DNA from: Petaurus breviceps papuanus
Taxonomy: Eukaryota; Chordata; Mammalia; Diprotodontia; Petauridae
Reading direction: 5' to 3'
Assembly: GCA_028583685.1 (NCBI GenBank)
Contig: JAMXIF010000032.1
Span: 8,724,480 to 8,788,479 of the forward strand
Length of the DNA stretch: 64,000 nt
Below, piece by piece: positions 23,096-34,089 of this stretch (positions within the stretch are counted from its first letter, which is position 1; each line of letters opens with the position of its first letter). A model generated the notes under the pieces. It was not told where the DNA came from. It searched no databases and worked only from the letters and a program-made list of their open reading frames with translations. The position numbers and the translations under genes were made by a program.

Positions 23096-23545
23096 TTATA
23101 TTGTCTACCCACCAATAGAATAGGAGCTTCTTTTTTTTTTTTTATATAAAGCAATCGGGGTTAAGTAACTTGCTCAAGGTTACACGGCCAGTTATTATTT
23201 CTGGGTGTGGTGCTGAGTATCTGAGCCCGGATTTGAGCCAGGTCATCCCGACACTGGAGCCAGTGCTCTTACTCGCTGAGCCACCTGACCGCCCCTAAGC
23301 AATTGGGGTTAAGTAACTTGCTCAAGGTTACACGGCCAGGTGTTTCTGGGTGGGTGCCAAGTGTCTGAGCCCGGGATTCGATCTCCAGGCCTTCTCAACA
23401 CTGGAGCCGGTGCTCCTACTCGCTGCGCTACCTGGCCGCCCCGGAATAGGAGCTTCTTGAAGGCAAGGACTATGCCATTTTATCTGTCTCTAGCACCTAG
23501 CACCATATCTAGAACCTAGTAGGAAATTAACAAACGATAGAATAA
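23096..23545 (+). mobile_element. L2 LINE 3' end, split by a SINE dimer
   Basis: The two flanks of the SINE (to 23132 and from 23444) together match the L2 tail: 'taggagcttc', 'ttgaaggcaaggactatg', 'ctagcacctagcacc'. Confidence 0.7.
23133..23443 (-). mobile_element. Dimeric tRNA-derived SINE with target-site duplication
   Basis: Two head-to-tail monomers (repeat offset about 147 bp; gcaatcggggttaagtaact at 23151 and gcaattggggttaagtaact at 23298) in minus orientation. They are bounded by the perfect 15-bp duplication GAATAGGAGCTTCTT (23118-23132, 23444-23458). Only the 3' monomer keeps the A-rich tail. Confidence 0.85.
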
Positions 23546-23697
23546 CTCCAAGCTTCTTACAGAAACCAAGGTCCATCTATTTATCGCCAATATTCTTCCT
23601 TCAATGACAGACGTCTGGGAGTCTCTGGGAACCTCAGAAGATTACCCAAAGGGAAACAGAGAGGCCTGCAGTGGGCATGAACAAGCTGCAATGCAAT

Positions 23698-23955
23698 GTT
23701 GTTGTTGTTCAGTCATTTTCTGATTGTGTCCAACTCTTTGTGACCCCATTTGGGGTTTTCTTGGCAGATACTGGAGTGATTTGCCATTACCTTCTTCAGC
23801 TCATTTTCCAAATGAGGAAACTGAGGCAAACAGGGATAAGTGACTTGCCCAGGGTCACAAAGCTAGTGAGTGTCTGAGACTAGATTTAAACCCAGGAAGA
23901 TGAGTCTTCCTCACTCCCAGCCTCACACTCTATCCACTGAGCCACCTTGCTGCCA
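23698..23955 (-). mobile_element. SINE with BovB/RTE-like tail
   Basis: Full-length reverse copy from 'gttgttgttcagtcattttc' to 'actgagccaccttgctgcc'. Confidence 0.85.
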
Positions 23956-24214
23956 ATACCATCATGCTACCCCTTATATATTTGTTCTGATCAGTTTTAG
24001 GAGAGTAGGAAGTATTTGATAGACATTTCTTGGTAAAGGGTGGGGGCTGGGGCACCACATCTTGTGGGGATGAATATTTTATCTACTATTCAAAAATGCA
24101 TTAAAGACAAGATTAATAAAATGTTATTTCACCAAAAATATTCTTTCATTATATAGACATTACCAATCCCTCAATACCCTTTCTGCTTGTCTTAATAGCA
24201 TCTCCAGCTATCAG

Positions 24215-24500
24215 CGCTCATAGAACTCATAGAATCTTGGAAATTGTAAAATCAAAAGGTCAGAAAGAAAGAACTGCAAAGTATGTTAGAGGCCACGTAG
24301 CCCAATCTCCTTCATTTTACAAATGAGGGAATGAAGATTCATAGAGGTTAAGTGACTTGACCAAAGGCTCAGCACATTCTCCACACTACCAAGATGTCCA
24401 CATCCAGAAGTCCAATCTTTTCATTGGAGGAACAAGAAAAAAAATGAGACCCAGAGAGACACCAGTTAAAGCTAGTTAGTTATTGGGGCTAAAATCCAGT
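24215..24500. mobile_element. MIR-like fragments
   Basis: Contains 'ttcattttacaaatgaggga' and 'gaggttaagtgacttg' cores. Confidence 0.5.
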
Positions 24501-24574
24501 TTGTCTGATTCTAAGTGCTCTTTCAGTGCAACTATCCCACTCTACACCATTTACCTTTCTCACTTACAGAGGCT

Positions 24575-24835
24575 GTTCACCCATACCTGGAATGTATATC
24601 CTATTTATTTCCAGCTGTTGGGATCCCTTGTTTGCTTCAAAGCTCTGCTCAGACACCATCTCAAGATTATATGAGGCTTTTCTTGATCCCTCAGTTTCTA
24701 AGGCATGTTGTGTCCAGAGTATGAGCTAAGCAGGGACTGTTTTATTTTGGTGTTTGTGTTTCTTGTTAAAAGCACCTAGCACAATTCTGGCTCATGGGAA
24801 TCCGCTAATAAAAACTTGTTGATTGATTCCTTTAG
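24575..24835 (+). mobile_element. L2 LINE 3' end
   Basis: Shows 'tcacccatacctggaatgta', '..aagctctgctcagacacc', 'gcacctagcacaattctggc'. Confidence 0.6.
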
Positions 24836-25007
24836 CTTCCTGAACCCCAGCAGAGCTTCATCCTACTGCATCTCCCATCTAAACTCAAAGAATCATCTCA
24901 GAATGCTGCTTTGAATCAAGCCTAAATCTGATAGTTGGGTTTGGAATTGAGACACGTGTAGACCATATAACCTTTAACGTAAGGAATTTTGTTAAAGGAT
25001 AACATTA

Positions 25008-25199
25008 CCGGGCAGCTAGGTGGCGAAGTGAGGAAAGCTCCGGGCCGGAGTCAGAAGGACCCGAGTTCGGTTCCTGGCCTCAGACACTTAGTACCCACTT
25101 ACCCACGCAAAGAAAATACTAGCCGTGTAACCTCCGGCAAGTTACTTAACCCCAATTGCCCTCCAAAAGGCAAAAAATACAAAAACAAACAAACAAAAC
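25008..25199 (+). mobile_element. Marsupial tRNA-derived SINE
   Basis: Head 'gggcagctaggtggcgaagt', tail 'ccaattgccctccaaaaggc' plus an A-rich end. It belongs to the same subtype as the copy at 1945 ('actagccgtgtaacc'). Confidence 0.85.
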
Positions 25200-27265
25200 C
25201 CGATAATATTGAAAGGATATTCAACCATTGGTTCAAAAGCATACCTACTCTGGCATTCACATTTGTTTTGATGATGGCCAAGTCAAAAAAGTGTGTTGAC
25301 TCCATTAATGTCAATTGTCTGAGCTTTTAGTCTCCTGAACCAATTAAATCTTGGAGGATGGTTTCATTGCCTTTTTAAGGGAAAATGAGACTCTGTGGCA
25401 GTGACTTTCCTAGGCTAGAGGTGGTGAATTTCTAGCTGCCTTTGGTTCTGCTGATCCCCAACTAAATTAGTAATAGCCATTATTTCTACAACACCTGAAG
25501 AACACAGGGAATCAAATTCCATCTCACTTGCTATATTTACTTCTTAGTGGGGGAAGATATATTGTTTGTTACTGCACATTTCCAAGATTGCTTGTGTGTG
25601 TGTGTGTATACATACTTATGTGGGCACGATCTTATATAGCTTTAAGGGTCAGGTCTACAGCAGATGCCAACTTTAGAGACTTCAACTTGGAGGAAAGAGA
25701 AGCCAGTGAGTGAGAGGAAGATGGGAGGAGGGATGCTTGGAAGCCAGCCCATGCCAGTACTAGGCTGAGAAGAGGTACCTTTGTGTCAGGGGCTGCCTTC
25801 TCCACGTGAGAAGGGTGGAATGATTCCTATTGTGAAACATGAAGGCTCAGGGTTGGGAGTTGATTGTTCCTTGATCAGAGTTTCCTTGGCAGGCACTCAG
25901 CAGAAAGGGATATAAATAGCTAATTACCCTCCCATGCATTTACCTGCACATGTCTGGATTGGCATGCCTTATTCTGTCCATATAAGCTATGGCAACTTGG
26001 GCTCTCCGAAATTGGGTGTCTCGGCTAACTAAGGTTCAATTGGTGTAGTTATCCACTTCTGCCCTTCCTAAGATCATCCCCAAACAACACACTTCTTTTG
26101 GGCTCCCATTTATTTAGTTTTCATATTCCACTCTCTCTTTGCTGACCTTGTTTCTACCTCAAATTTTATGCTAATATAAGAAATAGTTTCTTTTGCCCCC
26201 TTCGCCTCCCCTCCCAACAAAGTTACCCTCCCTCCTTCCCTGACCCCACTTTGCTCCTAAGCACACACCTTTTAAATATAAACCAAGGAAAAGTACAGGG
26301 TGGAAAGGGACTCTGTCTGAAATCTTGCCCAAAGTGGGGGGAGAGACTTCGATAGAAGGAGGCCTGTCTTTCTGGGAGGTTGTACAGGTCCATCTGGTTC
26401 CTCCTCTCCTTTAATTTACCGGTCTGGGAAGGTTCTGAATCTTCCCCTTCAGGTCTCCACCTCCTCCTCTGTTGTTTGACGCCTTGTTATTACCTCTTAT
26501 CATCTCTTTGGACAATTCCAAGGAATTACAATGTGTGTTACGGTGTACTGAGTTTATAAAAACAAAACAAAACATGCAAACTCAGAGATGAAAAAAGAAA
26601 GGGGGGTGGAGAGAATGAGAGAAAAGACCCCTCAGCCTAGGTTGTTCAAAGGCCAGGTGAATAAGAGGAAAGGAAACGTTAAGAAGCAAGAGTGTCACAG
26701 TCTTGGGCATCTCACCTGCTCATGAAAAGGGCCCATAGACTGTTTGTTATCCAGCCCCACCCCCACCTCCCCAGTCAATACAAGTGTTACCTTTCATAGC
26801 CAGCCTGGGGAGAAAAAGTCCCTAGCAGCTCCTGGCTGGCAGAGGGGCTGGGTTGACCAGCCAGCAGTCTAGAGGGGAAATGAGCAGGGACATGGAAAGA
26901 CCTGGCTAGCTGAGATGGGCGGGTACTTTGTGCTTTAAAAAAAAAAAAGCAGGATCTGTGGTATGCTTCTCTTGCAGGGGGCCCAGGAAAAATGCAAAAT
27001 GACACTGTTTACAGTCATCTTAGTGAGAGAAAAGGCCAGACAGGCTTATATTCTCTTGAAGAATGAATGTTGCAAAATTATAGAGAAAAAACTTGGCTCC
27101 AAAGATGGGAAATGAGAAGGCACCTCAATTCTTTAGGCAGTGAGGGGAGAGACTGAAACTGGGATGGAACATTGCATTTAATGTCAGATATTTTTTATTG
27201 CTTTTGATTTTTTTCTCTTCCTCTTTTTAAAAATAAAATTCAAAATATATACAAAGTTATTTCTG
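25200..27265. other. Intergenic, mostly unclassified
   Basis: No coding signal. The stretch 25860-26060 looks unique, including 'gggatataaatagctaatta' and 'catttacctgcacatgtc', and could be a conserved element. Confidence 0.3.
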
Positions 27266-27269
27266 GGAG

Positions 27270-28020
27270 ACAGAAAGCACTTGAAACTAAGGAGGGTCAA
27301 GAAAGGCCTCAGGCAGAAGGTGACATATGAGTTGTGTCTTGGGAGAGAGCTAAGGATTGCAGGGGGAGGTGCTCAGTGAAAACATTCCAGGCTTGGGGGA
27401 ATCTGCTTTGTCAAAGACTAGAATATTCCCCTAGTGACCTGATGACAGAAACTGAGCTTTTTAAAACAGACCCAAGAACTCAACTCTTCTGATTCCAAAA
27501 CCCAGGGCTTTTTTCCCTCTTGTCCTCACCATTCACCACCTCCTTCCCTCCCTCTCCTCTCTTCTAGTTACCTGTTCTCAATTTGGCACTTTGAGATTTG
27601 AATATCAGCTTTTAGAAGATTTTAACAATAGTTCAGATGAGACATCTGCTTCGCCACAGCCCTGTGAGCTAGGTGATAGAATTATACCCATTTTACAGAT
27701 GAAGAAAGAGATGATGAGAAGTTAAATAACCAGCTCAGGGTCACAGTAGTAAGGGTCAAAGTCAAAACCCTTAAATCCACTGTTATATGCCACTATACCA
27801 GTCTATAACTGTATGACTGAGTGAAAATTAAAGCCCTAAGAAGTCATTATATAGTTGGTAGTATTGCATTTGGATCCAGGAAGATCAAATTTAACCAGGG
27901 GATTTACAGTCCATGTAACTCTGGACAAGTCACTATGTCTCTGGGGCTGAGTTTCCTTCGCTGTAAAATAAAGGGGTTGAATTCAATGACTTCTAACTTC
28001 TCTTCTGGTTCTAAATATAG
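27270..28020 (+). mobile_element. Ancient repeat fragment and two MIR-like copies
   Basis: The 27270-27425 part resembles the 'gaaggcctc..gaggtgacat' segment of the family at 6400. MIR-like cores lie at about 27640-27810 and 27830-28020. Confidence 0.45.
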
Positions 28021-28109
28021 GATGCTATGGTTCCCCACCTGCATTATTCTTTCAATAAGTATTTGTTTACCATCTAATATATACATTACATGCTGTGTTT
28101 AATCTGGAC

Positions 28110-28835
28110 CTATGATTTCTTTTTTTTAGACTATTTGAAAACTTTTTCTCTACCTCCCATCACCTACCTTCCCTGCCAGTTGAACAAAAAGAGAAAAGGA
28201 AGCCTTCATAGCAAATACACGTAATTAAACGTAACAATCGCTCCCATTGGACATGTCCAAAAATATGTCTTATTCTGCATCTTGAGTCCGTCACTCTTCT
28301 GCTAGGAGGTGGGTAGTGACCTTGAGCTTCTTTCTGTCTTCTGGAACCAAGATTTGTTCTTTTGAGGATCAGAGTTCCAAAGTCTTTCAAAATTGTTTTA
28401 TCTTTGTAATGTTGTTGTCATTGTATAAATTGTTCTCTGGATTCTGCTCATGTTTCTCTGCATGTTCGTAGAGATCTTGTCAGTTTCCTCTGGAATTGTT
28501 CTTTTGTCTTTTTTTTTTTTTTTTTTTTTTTTTTTTGGAGGGGGGAAGGTAGGGCAGTTGGGGTTAAGTGACTTGCCCAAGGTCACATGGCTAGTTTTTG
28601 TGTTAAGTGTCTGAGGCTGGATTTGAATTCAGGTCCTCCTGACTTCAGGGCAGGTGCTCTATTCACTGGGCCACCTAGCCACCCCTTTTGTCATTTTTTA
28701 ATGGCACAGAAATATTCTGTACATTTGTATTCCATAATTGTTCAGACACTCCTCCAATAGGTGGGCACCCTCTTAGTTTTCAGTTTTTTGCTACTGCAAA
28801 GACAGCTGCTATAAATATTCTTACATATATAGTGG
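28110..28835 (-). mobile_element. LINE-1 fragment interrupted by a SINE
   Basis: The flanks at 28110-28500 and 28684-28835 read as one continuous minus-strand L1 segment parallel to that at 2230-2830 ('ggacatgtccaaaaatatgt', 'attctgtacatttgtattcc'). Confidence 0.6.
28509..28683 (-). mobile_element. Marsupial tRNA-derived SINE inserted in L1
   Basis: A T-tail of about 28 nt, 'gcagttggggttaagtgact', head 'gggccacctagccacccc'. CTTTTGTC at both ends (28501-28508 and right after the head) is the target duplication. Confidence 0.85.
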
Positions 28836-29378
28836 GCCTCTGAATTTACTGATAGAGGGATCTCTTATGTGAAAAACCTCTTCCCACCAATGCGATCAAC
28901 AACTTGCCTCAAACTTAGGGTCTTCCCTAAGGAGGCAGTTAATTGTATTTGCATAGTTGGAATGAGTCAAAAGCAAGATCCAAGTTGCTTTTACACTAAG
29001 TTGCACCATCTATGTCAGGCCTGCAACCTGTGGCCCTAGAAAGGATTTCCGGTGACCTCCGAAAAATGTAGAGGATGGATAGCCCCAGTGTCTCCCAGAT
29101 AACACCGTCAGCTCCATAACCCCTTCCCTCTCTAGTCAGGCAATGTTCTTTACTATTTGTCTTCTCAACAATTAATGTAATGTATCTCACTTTCCCCTTT
29201 CAAATTCTTCCCCCCAAACTGCAGTTTCATGAGTTCACCCCAGGCCATGAGAGACGGTCTTGGAATGATGGATGGCATTCTGACCTTTGAAGTTTTAGAG
29301 AGCTTAGAAACCAGATATTCTGGAGAAGAAACAGAAGACCTGAAAAGTGATTTGATTTGCCTGAAGATAGTGGTAGAA

Positions 29379-29550
29379 GGGGTGGCTAGGTGGCACAGTG
29401 AGTAGAGCACCAGTCCTGGAGTCAGGAGGACCTGAGTTCAAATTTAACCTCAGATACGTAACACAAAAAAACTAGCTGTGTGACCTTGGACAAGTCTCTT
29501 AACCCCAATTGCCCTACCTTCCCCCCTCCAAAAAGCAAAAAAACAAAACC
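29379..29550 (+). mobile_element. Marsupial tRNA-derived SINE
   Basis: Head 'ggggtggctaggtggcacag', tail 'taaccccaattgccctacct' then an A-rich end; 'agatagtggtagaag'-like sequence flanks both ends. Confidence 0.85.
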
Positions 29551-29613
29551 AAAGATAGTGGTAGAGCTGTCTGGTTTCCCCTCACCCCTCCTATTTTAAA
29601 TCAGGGATTCTTA

Positions 29614-29615
<2 letters not shown>

Positions 29616-29687
<72 letters not shown>
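29616..29687. repeat. Compound (TG)n(AG)n microsatellite
   Basis: About 22 TG units pass directly into about 13 GA units. Confidence 0.95.
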
Positions 29688-29691
<4 letters not shown>

Positions 29692-29874
29692 TTGGCAGTG
29701 AAACCTAAGGTCCCCTTCTCAGAATAATATTTATTACTTACATTCATAATAGAAGGATATTCTAAATTTCAATTAAAAATTTGTAAAAATAAAGATGGAT
29801 GTTTTTCCCATCCAAGTTCATGGAGCCCCTGAAATCTATTTGCTGTTCTAGATCCCAGGTTAGAAACTTCTGCT

Positions 29875-30565
29875 TTAGACCCAGCACTACCACTTCTAGG
29901 TCTGTATCCCAAAGAGATCATAAAATTGGCGAAAAGGACCCACATGTACAAAAATATTTATAGCAGCTCTTTTTGTGGTGGCAATGAATTGGCAATCGAG
30001 GGGATGCCCATCACTTAGGGAATGGCTGAGTAAGTTGTGGTATATGAATGTAATGGAATACTATTGTTCCCTAAGAAATGATGAGCAGGCGGATTTTAGA
30101 AAAACCTGGAAAGACTTGAATGAACTGATGCTGAGTGAAGTGAGCAGAACCAGGAGAACACTGTACACAGTAATAGCCACAGTGTGCGAAGACTGACTTT
30201 GATAGACTTAGCTCTTCTCATCAATGCAACGATCTAAGACAACTCCAAAAGACTCATGATGGAAAATACTGTCCACATCTAGAGAAAGAGCTATGGAGTC
30301 TGAATGCAGATCAAAACAGACTATTCACTCTCTTTTTTTTGTTGATTTTTCTTTCTTGCGTTTCCTCCCATTGGTCTTCATTTTTCTTTACAACAGGGCC
30401 AATGTGAAAATATGTTTAGTGTGAATGTATATGTAGAGCCAATATCAGATAGCGTGCCATCTTGAGGTGGGGTGAGGGGAGGGAGGGGGAGAAAATTTGG
30501 AACTCAAAATCTCATGTGAGTGAATGTTGAAAACTAAAAATAAATAAATAAAAATTTAAAAAGAA
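29875..30565 (+). mobile_element. LINE-1 3' end (ORF2 C-terminus and 3'UTR)
   Basis: The frame from about 29975 reads WYMNVMEYYCSLRNDEQADF, the C-terminal L1 ORF2 pattern. A 3'UTR with a purine-rich tract and an A-rich tail follows. The element is 5'-truncated. Confidence 0.8.
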
Positions 30566-31039
30566 AAGACAAACCTGCTTTAAATCTTTCATGCTGCCTT
30601 CTGAATATGGTTAAGACTGCAATTCTCTAGGCATGCTATGGCTGTGTAGAAACTTAACATGTCTCTGGTTCATCCAAAAGCCATTTCCAAAACTCCAGAC
30701 TTCATTTTGAAATCTGGATGTTTCCAAACAGGGGCCAGTGCAATTATGCAAATCCAAGGAATCTGATTACCTGGGGCAATGACAGTTGGAAACCCAGTCT
30801 GAAAGTATCTGTTTGCTGTATCTGGAAGTTGGGAACAGATAAAAGGGTGGGAGAAAGTTTTTAATAGAAAAAAGGGAGGAAAGTGGGGGAAGAAAGGGGG
30901 ATTTAATAATTTTCTTTTCAAATGCTTCCTTCCCCAATCATCCTCATTCCCAACCTCAGGCTACTGGTGGATCTAAATCTGGTAGATTGCTTGAGCTCTG
31001 GAGTTCAGAGCTTCTGCTATCCTTACCATCACCACCATC

Positions 31040-31290
31040 CTCTCCTTAATAGTTAACATTTACATAATTTAGTTTTCTATGTGCTAAGCACTTTACAATA
31101 ATCACTTCATTTGATTCTCACAACTCTGGGTCATAGATGCTATTTTACAGATGGGGAAACTTAGACAAACTTTGGTTAACTGACTTGCCCAGGGCCACAT
31201 AGCTAGTAAGTGTCTGAGGCCAAATTCAAACTCAGGTCTATCCTGGATCCAAATCCAAACGTTCTAGCCATTGCATCACCTTGCTAGCCA
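31040..31290. mobile_element. MIR-like fragment
   Basis: Shows 'tatgtgctaagcactttaca', 'cagatggggaaactta', 'acttgcccagggccacatag'. Confidence 0.55.
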
Positions 31291-31351
31291 CGAAAGCCAG
31301 CACCAACAAGGTGAGACCTTTGGAAGAAGCATTGAAGAAGTTAAGGGTGCT

Positions 31352-31966
31352 TGAGACCCCAAAATACCAACTCACCGGGTCCTGCCGAATGAATTCGACT
31401 CAAGTCTTCTCTCAGCCAAAGAAAAGTAAAGTTTATTAAAAGTTCGCTTGTATTGGACACAGAGTAAGTCCGTGCTAGGTCATTCTCTGGTGCTCTCACA
31501 CCACATGGAGGGAAGATGGGATCTTACATACAGAAAGTTGTGGGAGGAATCTAGGGGTGGTCTAGAGGAGGAGTTTAGGGAGAGTCTTCAGGAGAAGTCA
31601 GATGAGGTCAATGAGTGATTAAGGGTGGGAAGTTGCTGGAGGCTACCTGGAGACTACAGACAAAGGTGGGCTAGGCTAGTTCAAGGGTGGATTGATATTT
31701 TGATAGGCTCAAGGGTGGGAAGCAGATGGACAGTGGGGGGCTAGGCTAGTAACTGAAGTCTGGGCCCAGCTGCTAGGTCAGGTTTATGGCCTCATGCAAA
31801 TGCCACATCAAATGGGACGATTTGATCAGAGTTCAAGGGGGGTTCCCAGAGCCTGCACCTCATCAGCATGAAGCTGCCTAAAGAGGGGTAGAGTGGCCCT
31901 GGCTGGAGACAGAGCAGGTCATAGATGTCAGCGATGGGGTCTGGTTGTGGGGGGATGTTCTTTCAG
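31352..31966 (-). mobile_element. Solo LTR of an endogenous retrovirus
   Basis: About 0.6 kb, TG...CA ends on the minus strand, an AATAAA-type signal near its 3' end, followed by a short R/U5-like segment. No internal retroviral region lies on either side. No clear target-site duplication is visible, which suggests an old insertion. The family is not assigned. Confidence 0.55.
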
Positions 31967-32129
31967 CCTGGGTAAGATAAGGAGATTGAGTCAATAAAAT
32001 TAAAAATAAAATAAAGTAAAATCAAAACAAAACAAATCTTCTCTGGCTTTTCTTTCTTAAGTTCCAGAGCTTTCAGGCTGACTTGAGGGTATGATGCAGA
32101 CAGGATAATGATTGTGAGGACGATCTTGA

Positions 32130-32900
32130 TGGTAGCTCACATAACCACACCTTAAATTTCTCAAGCATTTTTACATAATTATCTCTTTTGATCCTCACTA
32201 GAGAGCCTTGGGGAGAGGGGTAGGGTAAACCATTATAATCCTCATTTTGCTGATGTGGAAACAGAAAGTAGAAGTGCGGTGACTTGTCCAAGGTCATATG
32301 GTGACCAAGCTAAAACTAAACTTCAGTCTCTCTTCTACCCCCAGTACAAGATACTTTCTTTACCTACCATAGTGATTAATTACTTCCCCTTGCCCCAAGC
32401 CCTAAGCAGAATGAAAGTGACTACAATTCATCCTCTTTTCCAAAGGAAAAGAAAAACTCTTCTTCAGAAGCTGAGGGACACAATGGAAAAAATTACTGGA
32501 ACTGGAATCTGAGGATCTGAGTTCAAATTTTGCCTTAATGCTTGAGTGACTTTTGGCAAGACCTTTCACATCTTGGGGACTTGCTTCCCTCTAGCAAGTC
32601 ACATAGAAACCAGGGCCTACCTGGCCCTGCCCTCCACTTGAAAGTCATCTTGGGGGCCTCATCTTGGAAAAGTCCAAAATAAACATTAATGCAGCACTTA
32701 CCATGTGGTGGGTACAGGGCTAATTGTTGTTTGTTTGTTTTAAACAAATATCTCATTTGATCCTTGCAAAAACTCTGTGAAGTAGATGCTATTATTATTA
32801 TTCTCATTTTACAAAGAAGAAACTGTGACAAAGGTTAAGTGACCAGGGCAAAGGTTAAGTGACTTACCCAGGGTCTCTTAACCTGTAAGAGCTGAAGGTT
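32130..32900. mobile_element. MIR-like fragments
   Basis: Copies at about 32130-32330, 32480-32580 and 32690-32900, with 'ttttgctgatgtggaaacag', 'ctgagttcaaattttgcc' and 'tctcattttacaaagaagaa'. Confidence 0.5.
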
Positions 32901-33319
32901 CATCTTGGTTAATCCACTCAGTTTCAATACTCTGCCCCTGTGGCTAAAATGTGCTGAATGGTGAATGAGTGAGTATAGACTCAGTTTACTATTATCTACA
33001 GGAGTCCCAGATTACACTTCAAATCCTATCCAGCAAGCTCCACCCCATTCTATGAGGCAATTGGCCATCAGTCTCCTCTCCCTCACTCTCCACCTCTTAT
33101 TCCATCAGTGCCCTGACTTCTAACTTCGTTAGAAGGTCCTCCGTCCCTTAAGGGCAAAATCTGCCTTCTTAATTCTAATGCTCTCTTTTATTTCCTGTTT
33201 ATTCCATATATAACTGCTTGGCACAGAGGAGGTATTTAATACATGTATTTTTCCTTTTTCTATCATGCATTCATCTATAAAATGAAGGGATTGGATTAAA
33301 TGGTTACTAATGTCATTTA

Positions 33320-33735
33320 CATGGACAGTTGGGTGGTGAAGTGGATAGAGTACGGGCCTGGTGTCAGGAAGCCCTGAGTTAGAATCTGGCATAAGACACT
33401 AGCTGTGTAACCCTTAATAGTTTTGTGACCCTGGGCAAGTCACTTAACCTTCTTTGCCTCAGTTTCCTCATCCGTAAAATAAGTTAGAGAAGGAAAGGGC
33501 AAAGCACTCCAGTGTCTTTGCCAAGAAAACCCCAAAAGGGGCAGCTAGGTGGTACAGTAAATAGAGCACCAACCCTGGAATCAGAAGGACCTGAATTCAA
33601 ATCTGGCCTCAGACAACTTGTCATACTAGCCGTGTGACTTTGGGCAAGTCATTTAACCCCAATTGCCCTCCAAAAAGCAAAAAAAGAAAACCCCAAAAAG
33701 ACTCACAAAGAGTTAGACATGGCTGAAAAACATAG
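33320..33735 (+). mobile_element. SINE with BovB/RTE-like tail, interrupted by a younger SINE
   Basis: Head at 33325 ('ggacagttgggtggtgaagt'), body, then 'gccaagaaaaccccaaaa'. The tail resumes at 33701 with 'gactcacaaagagttagaca'. Confidence 0.8.
33538..33685 (+). mobile_element. Marsupial tRNA-derived SINE nested in an RTE-tailed SINE
   Basis: Head 'ggggcagctaggtggtacag'. The 15-bp duplication AAGAAAACCCCAAAA flanks it on both sides, so insertion order is clear. Confidence 0.85.
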
Positions 33736-33814
33736 AATGTCTTTTATAACTCTAGTTTGGACAGAAACTATGTGCTCTTAGATATACTCAGTACAGTCTG
33801 ATCCTTCATTTTTA

Positions 33815-34070
33815 ATAAGGAAGGGAATAAGCATTTATAGAATGTCTACAGTATGTCAAGCCCTCTGCTAAGCACTTTACAAATAGTATCTCACTGATCC
33901 TGGGAAGTAGGTGCTATTATTTTTCTCATTTTACAGATGTGGAAACTGAGTCAGGGAATAAGGGACTTGCCCACTGTCACACAGCCATTAAGTATTTGAG
34001 GCAGGATCTGACCTCAGATCCTCCTGATGACTAGCAGGCCCCACACTCTATTTTCTCTACACCACAGCTG
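33815..34070. mobile_element. MIR-like fragment
   Basis: Shows 'gctaagcactttacaaatag', 'ttttacagatgtggaaactg' and 'cccactgtcacacagcc'. Confidence 0.55.
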
Positions 34071-34089
34071 CCTCAGAGGTCAAGGCCAT

